From Nonomuraea sp. NBC_00507 (GTDB taxonomy: Bacteria; Actinomycetota; Actinomycetes; Streptosporangiales; Streptosporangiaceae), in NCBI RefSeq assembly GCF_036013525.1, contig NZ_CP107853.1, positions 6,634,001 to 6,698,000 of the forward strand: a stretch of 64,000 nt of DNA, in the 5' to 3' direction. The number at the start of each line of letters is the position of its first letter. The stretch's first letter is position 1. Below are positions 1 through 6,755 of this stretch, piece after piece. The translations under genes and the position numbers were made by a program. The notes beneath the pieces are model-generated. The model saw only the letters and a program-made list of their open reading frames with translations. It did no database searches and was not told where the DNA came from.

Positions 1-1
1 G

Positions 2-544
2 CGCATGACAGACGCGGCGGCCGGGGCGCTCGGGCGGATCGACGTCCTCGTCAACAACGCCGGAATCTTCCTCCACCACCCCATCACCGACCTGACCTAC
101 GAGCAGTGGCAGGCCGCCTGGCGGCGCACCCTGGACGTCAACCTCGCCGGCGCCGCCAACGTCACCTGGTGCGCGCTCCAGCACATGCCCGCCGGCGGCA
201 GGATCGTCAACGTCTCCTCGCGCGGCGCCTTCCGCGGCGAGCCCGACAGCCCCGCCTACGGCGCCAGCAAGGCCGGGCTGAACGCGTTCGGCCAGTCGCT
301 GGCCATCGCCCTGGCGCCGCGCGGCATCGCGGTCGCCACCGTGGCGCCCGGCTTCGTCGAGACCGACATGACCAACGAGCACCTCAAGGCGCCGCGCGGC
401 GACGCGATCCGGGCGCAGAGCCCGTTCGGCAGGGTGGCGCGGCCGGAGGAGATCGCCGCCGCCGTGCTGTATCTGACCTCGCCGGCCGCCGAATGGGCGA
501 GTGGCGCCGTCCTCGACCTGAACGGCGCCTCCTACCTGCGCTGA
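2..544 (+). CDS. Short-chain dehydrogenase/reductase (SDR), 5' end outside window
   Basis: The 3' part of an SDR gene; the frame is open from the first complete codon at position 2, so the ATG at 5 is probably internal. Counting from that ATG, the visible part has the NNAG structural motif (residues 17-20), the catalytic Ser in NVSSRGAF, the YGASK Tyr/Lys signature and the usual C-terminal SG..LDLNG stretch. The N-terminal glycine-rich cofactor loop lies before the window. SDRs of this class use NAD(P)(H) to interconvert hydroxyl and carbonyl groups; the substrate cannot be told. The next gene starts 83 bases downstream and looks unrelated. Family assignment is firm, function open. Confidence 0.9.
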   Translation, partial: RMTDAAAGALGRIDVLVNNAGIFLHHPITDLTYEQWQAAWRRTLDVNLAGAANVTWCALQHMPAGGRIVNVSSRGAFRGEPDSPAYGASKAGLNAFGQSLAIALAPRGIAVATVAPGFVETDMTNEHLKAPRGDAIRAQSPFGRVARPEEIAAAVLYLTSPAAEWASGAVLDLNGASYLR

Positions 545-627
545 CCTGAGAAAGCACTGATCTTCGCGGAATCCGCGGCTATTGTGGCACTCAGGGCACT
601 ACGCGAACTCGCTCAGAGGGGGACGGT

Positions 628-1491
628 GTGGCCAGAGGCTGCGGCTTGGCGCTGGCGTCGATCGCCGCCTTCAGCGCGGTCGTCGTCACCGGCATCACCC
701 TCTACGTGTGGGTCGGCCCCCCGGACGTGGTCCTCGCCGTGCTGCTCGCTCCGCTCATCCTGTGTGGCATCGTCGTCGGGCACGACGTGTCCCGGCGCAG
801 AGCGTTCGCCGCCGAGGAGCGCCGCCTGCTCGCCAGGGAACGGGACCATGTCAGGCGCACCGTCGATCTCGTCATGGACCCGGCGCTGACCGAGGAGGAA
901 CGCCTGGCCGTCCTGGACTGCTTCATCCCCAGGCTCGCCGAGGACCAGCCGGACGCGCCCGGCCCGGAGCGGTGCGTGGTCGTGTCCGAGCTGTCCCTGC
1001 CCTCGCGGGCCCTGCTGGAACGCGCCAGGCAGGCCGTGAGCACCGTCTACTCCTCCCAGGTCATGCGCCGCCGCCTGCTGGACGGCCTGGCCAACGAGGT
1101 GCTGCTGCCCGGGCAGCTCTGGGAGATCGCGACACTGCTGCGGACACAGACGCACCTGCAGGAAGAGCAGCACCGGGCCAGGCAGGGCGTGGTGACGCCG
1201 GAGCTGCTGGCGGTGCTGGAGCCCCAGCAGGAGGCGCTGAACCGGTCCGTCGCCGCCGTCACCGCCAGGGTCGAGGGCCTGGAGCGGTACGCCCGCCGCG
1301 TCCAGGAGGCCGACGCCGCCCTGCGGGCCCGCGAGGCCCTGGACAACAACGAGAAATACCGCGCACTGCTGGCCCACACCGACGACGCCGACGGGATGCG
1401 CGCGCTGGCCGCCCACGGCGACGCGCTGGAGGAGACCCTGGCCAAGAGCGTCCGCGAGGCCATCGAGGCGGGCCAGACCCTCGCTCCCTGA
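628..1491 (+). CDS. Hypothetical two-helix membrane protein with long cytosolic helical domain
   Basis: Not recognised as a named family. The 287-residue protein starts at a GTG with GAGGGGG a few bases upstream. Two hydrophobic segments (about residues 5-26 and 30-52) sit at the N terminus, joined by a very short loop, so it should be a membrane hairpin. The remaining ~230 residues are charged, rich in Arg, Glu, Ala and Leu and look mostly helical, possibly coiled coil (residues ~70-115 and ~170-265). No catalytic motif is visible. It stands alone between an SDR gene and a secreted peptidase gene, both unrelated by content. A role in membrane-associated scaffolding is possible but is only a guess from architecture. 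Confidence 0.7.
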   Translation: MARGCGLALASIAAFSAVVVTGITLYVWVGPPDVVLAVLLAPLILCGIVVGHDVSRRRAFAAEERRLLARERDHVRRTVDLVMDPALTEEERLAVLDCFIPRLAEDQPDAPGPERCVVVSELSLPSRALLERARQAVSTVYSSQVMRRRLLDGLANEVLLPGQLWEIATLLRTQTHLQEEQHRARQGVVTPELLAVLEPQQEALNRSVAAVTARVEGLERYARRVQEADAALRAREALDNNEKYRALLAHTDDADGMRALAAHGDALEETLAKSVREAIEAGQTLAP

Positions 1492-1693
1492 CCCGTACCG
1501 GTTGGGTCAAATCATCGTGTTCTGCCTATGCCGGATCATCCGCTCGTGCCTAAAGACGCGGATCAACCGGGTCAAGCGTCATCGACAACGACGAAACGCC
1601 CTGGCGACCATGAGAGGGACGGCCCTCGAAAGGAGATCTCCGCACCCCGCACGGCGAAGACCGCACATCCTGGCCACGGGAGAAGGAGACGGC

Positions 1694-2461
1694 ATGAGCG
1701 AGAAGCACGGGCTCATGGTGCTCGGCCCGGCATTCCTGGCAGTCCTCGTTTATGGATCGCCGGCACTGGCAGAGGAGGAGCCCACCGAACCGGAATCCAC
1801 GGTGACGGCTGACGACAGGGAGAAGCCGTACGGCTTCAGGATCCCGCCGCGGCCGCGGGAACGGCAGGAACCGCCCTCCGCACCCATCGAGGAAACGTCC
1901 GTCAAGATGAGGAAGGACGAGCGGGACGCGGTTCAGGTGGTGAACGAGTTCTGGGTGCGGAACTGGCCGAAGAACTTCACCGGGCCCTACAAACCGCCCA
2001 CCGTGGTGGGTCCGTATGATCCCGCCTCCCCTGACCGGCCGACGTGCGGCGGCGAGCCGCTGGGCGCGCAGACCGCAATCTACTGCGGCGGCGAGGCCGA
2101 CTACATCGCCTGGGACAAGGACTTCATCGAAGGGATCCCGAGCGAGGAGGGGAACACGTTCCCGTACTTGGTGGTCGCCCACGAATGGGGACACGCCATC
2201 CAGCAACGCATCCCGGGACAGGTCTGGAGGGGCTACGAGCTGCAGGCGGACTGCCTGGCCGGTGCGACGCTCGCCGGAGCGCACGAGGAGGGCCGGCTCG
2301 AGTGGGAGCCTCGAGATCCGGACAAGCTCTCCAGGGCTCTCACCCGGATCGCCGACAGTCATCCCTGGTCGAAGCCGGAGCATCACGGTGACGCCGAGCA
2401 GCGCGTCGCCTTCTTCGACCTGGGTCAGGAAGGCGTCCAGGCCTGCGTTCAGGAGCCGTGA
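1694..2461 (+). CDS. Secreted neutral zinc metallopeptidase (YpfJ-like)
   Basis: A 255-residue exported protein. The ATG at 1694 is chosen because GAAGGAG precedes it and it opens a clear signal peptide (residues 1-26, cleavage after SPALA). After a Pro/Glu-rich stretch (27-75) comes a peptidase domain with HEWGH at residues 163-167 and ELQAD at 182-186; the two His and Glu182 would bind zinc and Glu164 would be the catalytic base. This HExxH plus ELQADC.AG pairing is typical of the putative neutral zinc metallopeptidase family (PF04228-like). Several Cys (for example in PTCGG and IYCGG) suit an extracytoplasmic protein. The open frame continues upstream to 1502, but that part lacks coding character and a ribosome site. 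Substrate unknown. Confidence 0.85.
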   Translation: MSEKHGLMVLGPAFLAVLVYGSPALAEEEPTEPESTVTADDREKPYGFRIPPRPRERQEPPSAPIEETSVKMRKDERDAVQVVNEFWVRNWPKNFTGPYKPPTVVGPYDPASPDRPTCGGEPLGAQTAIYCGGEADYIAWDKDFIEGIPSEEGNTFPYLVVAHEWGHAIQQRIPGQVWRGYELQADCLAGATLAGAHEEGRLEWEPRDPDKLSRALTRIADSHPWSKPEHHGDAEQRVAFFDLGQEGVQACVQEP

Positions 2462-2478
2462 ACTCACCCACCGAATCC

Positions 2479-2516
2479 GTGGCGGGCGATGCGAGAGGCG
2501 CCGCATCGCCCGCCAC
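2479..2516 (+). terminator. 15-bp perfect hairpin after the metallopeptidase gene
   Basis: Positions 2479-2493 and 2502-2516 are perfect inverted repeats (GTGGCGGGCGATGCG and its complement) around an 8-base loop, starting 17 bases after the stop codon. There is no U-tract, as is common in high-G+C actinomycetes. The position fits termination of the peptidase gene. The remaining ~190 bases to the next gene show nothing else I can support. Confidence 0.8.
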
Positions 2517-2704
2517 TGCGTTGCGCACACCGGGAGGCGGCCGGGCGGACCCTGCAAGCCTTTCGCAAGTCGTCCCTCCTACGCTCGGTGCCCTCGGCAG
2601 CCACGGGAGACGAAGCCGGCCGCCGGGCTGTATCTGACGCCCATCAAGACGCTCTGACTCCTTGAGCGACTTGAGGCGACGGGACCAGCGAAACGGGAGA
2701 CTTC

Positions 2705-3973
2705 ATGTCCGACTCTCCGATGACCGCGGACGACGTGCTGCGCATCGCGGCCTACAAGGACCGCAGCCCGGCGCTCGAGGCCATGGTCATCGCCTACGCC
2801 TACCACCGCGTCGCCGGCGACCTGGCCGAGCACCTCGGCAAGGACGCCAACAACTGGTACTGCTACGCCACCTGGACCTCCAAGGCGGTGGGCGAGAGCC
2901 TCGACCTCACGCCCGCCTCGCCGTTCATCGAGGACTTCGGCCGCAAGCTGCGGGTGCCGCGCCGGTTCCGCCGGCTCTTCCGCGCCACGCTGCTCACCCT
3001 GCTCGGCCCCAGCTACCAGCTCGGCCTGGCGCTGGCCAACCGCGCGATCTTCCTCGAGACCGCGAGCCTCGCGGTCAACCTGTGGAACGACACGCCGGAC
3101 CGGTTCCTGAAGGTGAGCCCGGAGTCGGACCTGACGCCGACGCCGCCCGAGTTCCTGACGGAGCTGCTGGAGCAGGCCGACGCCCGCTATTTGAAGGACG
3201 CGGCGCATCTGCTGCTGGAGGCCAAGGAGGCGACCGACCCGGCGGTGCGGGCCGAGCTGATGCTGGGCGCCAACATCGCGTTGTCGGCGTACGAGCAGAA
3301 ACGTGCCCAGAAGGCCCTGGAACTGGTGCTCTACCGGCCGGTCAGGTGGCTGACCCGGGTGTCGTGGCGGTCGCTGCGTTCGATGATCATGCGCCGCCCG
3401 TTCCCGAGGTTCCGCCTGTACGCCGCCCGGCACGAGGACCAGCCGTGGCTGACCCGCACGCTGGAGGAGCTGTGGGCCGGGCTCTACACCCGCCACCTGT
3501 TCGCCGTGCAGACGCCGCTGAGCGACGTCAAGGTCGGCAAGCCGCTGACCGCGCCCGCGGGCGTGGACATGGCGAAGGTGTGGGCGCCGATCCAGCACGA
3601 GAAGGTGCGCAAGCTGGCGGAGGAGTTCATCACCGAGGACCAGGAGGCGTCCACGGCCGGGGTGGCCAACTGGGTGTCCTACCCCGACCGCATGCGCTTC
3701 ATCGTCAGCTATTTCCGCGTCTACCAGCACGTGCGCGCCCTGTACGACGTGCCGTTCGACGACAAGGTCGCCGACGGGCTCGCCGAGGAGATGCGCCGCG
3801 GCCTGGTGCCGCAGGCCGTCAGCGAGATGTTCAAGAACGACCCCGCCCTGCCCACCGTCCGGCGCAAGGTCTACCGCTACCCGGCCGAGACGGACCCGGA
3901 CGCGTACGAGATGGCGCACTTCGACTTCGAGCCGTTCCTGGAGGCGATCCCTCTTGACTCGGCGACCACATAG
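2705..3973 (+). CDS. Hypothetical protein, 422 aa, unknown family
   Basis: I do not recognise this family. The start ATG at 2705 follows GGGAG with suitable spacing. The protein has no signal peptide or clear membrane helix and is rich in Arg, Leu and Ala with many aromatic residues. A conspicuous stretch near residue 57 reads NNWYCYATWTSK and may be a family signature; another is the basic cluster around residues 80-100. The 3' end lies one base from the 3' end of the convergent ECF sigma factor gene. The MpaB-like oxygenase gene 1.5 kb downstream shows a similar general composition, but I could not align the two convincingly. Coding is certain from frame and codon use; function is open. Confidence 0.8.
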   Translation: MSDSPMTADDVLRIAAYKDRSPALEAMVIAYAYHRVAGDLAEHLGKDANNWYCYATWTSKAVGESLDLTPASPFIEDFGRKLRVPRRFRRLFRATLLTLLGPSYQLGLALANRAIFLETASLAVNLWNDTPDRFLKVSPESDLTPTPPEFLTELLEQADARYLKDAAHLLLEAKEATDPAVRAELMLGANIALSAYEQKRAQKALELVLYRPVRWLTRVSWRSLRSMIMRRPFPRFRLYAARHEDQPWLTRTLEELWAGLYTRHLFAVQTPLSDVKVGKPLTAPAGVDMAKVWAPIQHEKVRKLAEEFITEDQEASTAGVANWVSYPDRMRFIVSYFRVYQHVRALYDVPFDDKVADGLAEEMRRGLVPQAVSEMFKNDPALPTVRRKVYRYPAETDPDAYEMAHFDFEPFLEAIPLDSATT

Positions 3974-3974
3974 T

Positions 3975-4547
3975 TCAGTCCAGGAAGTCCCTGGTGATCT
4001 CGCGGGCCTGGAGGAGCCCGCGTAGCTTGGCGAAGCAGCGGGCTCGGGTGGGCCCGATGCTCCCTACCGGCCTGCCCAGCCTGCGGGCCACATCCACGTA
4101 GTGCGGCTCGGAGGTTTCCGTGAGCGCCCTGAACAGGACCCGCTGCGCGTCCGGCAGCGCCTCGACCAGCTCGTCCAGCGTGCCGGCCAGCCACGCCCTG
4201 GCCAGCTCCTTGTCCACGTCGTCCGTACTGCCCAGCGTGTCCAGGTCCGGGGTGCAGATCTCCTTCGTCTTCTTGGTGAGCTTCAGGCACTCGCGGAAGG
4301 CGATCGTGGCCAGCCAGCCGGCCATCCGCTGCCCGTCCGTCACGCTCTTGAGGTTCTGCCAGGCCAGCAGCCAGGTGGTCTGCAGCACGTCCTGGGCGTC
4401 CTCGTGGCCGAGCCTGAAGCGGCGGATGCGCGCCTTCAGCATCGGCGTGAACTCCTCGACCAGCCGCTCCCAGGCGAATGCGTCGCCGTCCTGCGCGGCC
4501 GACACGAGCGCGCCCGTGTCGAGGCGTTCGATGGTGTCCAACTGCAT
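3975..4547 (-). CDS. ECF-type RNA polymerase sigma factor
   Basis: A 190-residue sigma-70 family protein with the two-domain ECF plan. Region 2 spans about residues 15-95 and contains EDAQDVLQTTWLLAWQNL, the core-binding/-10 recognition helix, followed by GWLATIAFRECLK. Region 4 spans about residues 120-180, with ALPDAQRVLFRAL and a helix-turn-helix ending in VGSIGPTRARCFAKL. The start codon follows GGCAGGGAG. No anti-sigma gene adjoins it: the gene converges with the unknown 422-residue gene (1-base gap) and diverges from the CRP-type regulator over 179 bases. Such an orphan ECF may be controlled at transcription; the CRP-type palindrome in the shared upstream region is a candidate site. Confidence 0.9.
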   Translation of the reverse strand: MQLDTIERLDTGALVSAAQDGDAFAWERLVEEFTPMLKARIRRFRLGHEDAQDVLQTTWLLAWQNLKSVTDGQRMAGWLATIAFRECLKLTKKTKEICTPDLDTLGSTDDVDKELARAWLAGTLDELVEALPDAQRVLFRALTETSEPHYVDVARRLGRPVGSIGPTRARCFAKLRGLLQAREITRDFLD

Positions 4548-4650
4548 GTCCGACTCCCTGCCGGTCCGGGTACTCGGGGGGTCACTTCCGGCCGGCTACC
4601 CCACAGTCCGCCGGAAGATCGGCCGGGGCTGTTTCGGGCGTGACAGTCTG

Positions 4651-4670
4651 AATGTGGTCCTCGTCACATT
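4651..4670. promoter_or_regulatory. CRP-type palindrome AATGTG-N8-CACATT
   Basis: Perfect 6-base arms AATGTG (4651-4656) and CACATT (4665-4670) flank 8 bases. The core TGTGG-N6-TCACA differs from the classical CRP consensus TGTGA-N6-TCACA at one base. It lies 57 bases before the start of a CRP/FNR regulator gene and 104 bases before the divergent ECF sigma gene, so autoregulation or control of both is a natural reading. Binding is inferred from sequence only. Confidence 0.55.
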
Positions 4671-4726
4671 TCGTAGATCGCTTACCGGATACTGTCCGGG
4701 CGTCGATTGCGGCCTAAAGTTCTTGC

Positions 4727-5437
4727 ATGAACGGGCGCAGCGGGGCTCCACAGGACATCCAGCCGGTCGCCGCCGTGCTGGCGGAGATCCCGCTGTTCCG
4801 CGTACTCGGAGACAGCGGCATCCAGAGCACGGCGCGGGCCGGGCTGGCGCGGAGATACCGGTCCGGGCAGATCATCTTTCATCAGGGGGACCCGGGGGAG
4901 TCTCTCTACGTGCTGCTGGACGGCCTGGTGAAGGTCGTGTTCACCACCGAGCACGGCGACGAGATCGTGCTCAACATGCTCGGCCGCGGCGACACCTTCG
5001 GGGAGATGGCGCTGCTGGACGGCTCGCCGCGCTCGGCCTCGATCGTCACCGCGCGGCCGTCGTGGGTGTTCGCGCTGCCCAGGGCCCGGCTGCTGGAGCT
5101 GATGCGGGAGCATCCGGGGCTGGCCGACGAGTTCCTGCGCATGCTCGGGCACATGGTGCGCAGGCTCACCGGCCAGGCGGCCGATCTGGCCTTCCTGGAC
5201 CTGGGCGGGCGGCTGGCGAAGCTGCTGCTGCAGCTGGCCGGCAAGCACGGCACCACCGAAGGCGTGGTGGATCTGCCGGGGCTGACGCAGTCGGATCTCG
5301 CCGCGCTGATCGGCGCGACGCGGCCGGCGGTCAACCGGGCCCTGCAGTCGCTGGTGTCGAGGCGCCTCATCGCCATCGAGGGCCGGACGATCACGCTGCT
5401 GGACGTCGCCGCCCTGCGCAAGCGGGGTGGGCTCTGA
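4727..5437 (+). CDS. CRP/FNR-family transcriptional regulator
   Basis: A 236-residue regulator. The N-terminal cyclic-nucleotide-binding beta-barrel covers about residues 20-125 and keeps the phosphate-binding cassette FGEMALLDGSPRSAS, with the Glu and Arg that contact cAMP in family members. A dimerisation helix follows (~130-160), then a winged helix-turn-helix (~175-225) with LTQSDLAALIGATRPAVNRA as recognition region. No N-terminal Cys cluster is present, which argues against an FNR iron-sulfur type. It is the first gene of a tight group: the MpaB-like gene begins 22 bases after its stop, and a cyclase-domain protein follows with a 4-base overlap. A near-consensus CRP site lies upstream at 4651-4670. 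cAMP as ligand is likely but inferred. Confidence 0.92.
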   Translation: MNGRSGAPQDIQPVAAVLAEIPLFRVLGDSGIQSTARAGLARRYRSGQIIFHQGDPGESLYVLLDGLVKVVFTTEHGDEIVLNMLGRGDTFGEMALLDGSPRSASIVTARPSWVFALPRARLLELMREHPGLADEFLRMLGHMVRRLTGQAADLAFLDLGGRLAKLLLQLAGKHGTTEGVVDLPGLTQSDLAALIGATRPAVNRALQSLVSRRLIAIEGRTITLLDVAALRKRGGL

Positions 5438-5459
5438 CCGAATCTGGAGTACGGGGACC

Positions 5460-6755
5460 ATGAACGATCGCAACGACGCCTACGAGCGCTGGCCGGAGGA
5501 GAGGTTCCGGCAGCTCAGGAAGCAGGCCGACCCGGCCGTCGACGAGGTGGTGGCCGCCTACCTGAGCGAGCAGCCCGAGGGGAGGGGCCCGCTGGAGCTG
5601 GTGCGGGCCGTGATCGAGGAGCTGGGGCGGGCCAAGCGGGAGGCCAGGGCGCCCTCGGGGGAGCCGCCCGCCTCCCGGATCTTCGACGCGCTCGACTTCA
5701 CCAGTGACCTGCCCGACTGGGGCGACGACAAGGAGCTGCTGGCCAAGGGGCAGGCCGTGTTCGCCGACTACGGGCTCTACCAGTCGGCCGCGCTGTTCTG
5801 CAAGTGCCTGCCCATGGCGTACGTCGAGGTGTCCAGCGCCAAGGTGCTGGCCGGCGTGTCCAACCTCGCCACGCACAGCCTCACCCGCCGGGTCGCCGAG
5901 ACCGGGCAGATGTTAGTCGACGTGATGGGGCTGAAGGCCACCGACAGCCTGCAGCCTGGCCGTCCGGGCCACACCACCGCGATCGGGCTGCGCATCCTGC
6001 ACTCGTTCGTGCGCGCCCTGGTCGACGAGCGCTTCGGCGACACCTGGGACACCGAGCGGTTCGGGCCGCCGGTCAACCAGGAGCTCCTGCTGGCCACCAT
6101 CTTCGACTTCTCCGTGGTCACGTGGGAGGCCCTGGAGAGCATGGGCGTGGTGCTGACGGACGAGCAGCGCGCCGCCCACCTCTACACGTGGAGCGTGTTC
6201 GGCCACCTCATGGGCGTGGAGGCGTGCCAGGACGGGCCGCTCACGCTCGACGACGTGGTGCCGGTCAGCGAGCGCCTGGGCCGGCTCTACGAGTCCAGCC
6301 CCGAGGGCCGCAGGCTGATGGCCAGGCTCCTGGAGGAGATGGAGGAGTTCATGCACCTGGGCTGGCGCAAGCTGCCCCGCAGCCTGGTGCACTGGGTCTT
6401 CCGCGACGCCCGATACGGCGCCGACCGGGTGCCGGAGCTGCTCGGCGTGCCACCGGCCGCGTGGTGGTTCACCGCCCTGTTCGCGGCGGCGCGGGCCGCG
6501 CACCGGCGTCCGTGGCTGGGCCGGCAGGCGGACTCCGTGGTGCGCTGGCTGGTGCGGCGGGCCGGGCGCGACATCGTGGTCGCCCTGGTCGACCGCCACT
6601 CGGGCGGGCAGGCGCCGTTCCGCATCCCCGCGGAGCTGGCCCGCGCCTGGCGGATCAAGCAGTCGAAGACCGCCGTGAAATCCCGCGAGATCCGCCACAG
6701 TGTCCGGCACAATATCCGGCAGAAGACAGTCGGGCGGAAGGGACTGCGCGCGTGA
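5460..6755 (+). CDS. MpaB/DUF2236-family (rubber-oxygenase-like) protein
   Basis: A 431-residue protein whose middle part (about residues 95-330) matches the ER-bound oxygenase MpaB/Lcp family (DUF2236): ATHSLTRRVAETGQ, then RPGHTTAIGLRILHSFVR, then a FxxxTWEALE...YTWSVFGHLMG region. These helices normally hold a b-type haem; the conserved His near residues 137 and 181 are candidate ligands or active-site residues. Members are oxidases/oxygenases such as latex-clearing protein, but most bacterial ones are uncharacterised. No signal peptide is visible, so it is probably cytosolic. The last ~40 residues are very basic. Translation is probably coupled to the next gene (GTGA overlap). A rare TTA codon occurs at 5913-5915, a possible bldA-type control point. 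Confidence 0.8.
   Translation: MNDRNDAYERWPEERFRQLRKQADPAVDEVVAAYLSEQPEGRGPLELVRAVIEELGRAKREARAPSGEPPASRIFDALDFTSDLPDWGDDKELLAKGQAVFADYGLYQSAALFCKCLPMAYVEVSSAKVLAGVSNLATHSLTRRVAETGQMLVDVMGLKATDSLQPGRPGHTTAIGLRILHSFVRALVDERFGDTWDTERFGPPVNQELLLATIFDFSVVTWEALESMGVVLTDEQRAAHLYTWSVFGHLMGVEACQDGPLTLDDVVPVSERLGRLYESSPEGRRLMARLLEEMEEFMHLGWRKLPRSLVHWVFRDARYGADRVPELLGVPPAAWWFTALFAAARAAHRRPWLGRQADSVVRWLVRRAGRDIVVALVDRHSGGQAPFRIPAELARAWRIKQSKTAVKSREIRHSVRHNIRQKTVGRKGLRA

Noticed and set aside
5804..6751. Upstream extension of the cyclase/AAA protein
   Set aside because: The frame overlaps the MpaB-like gene; GTG 6752 with a stop-start overlap and immediate cyclase homology is the natural start.
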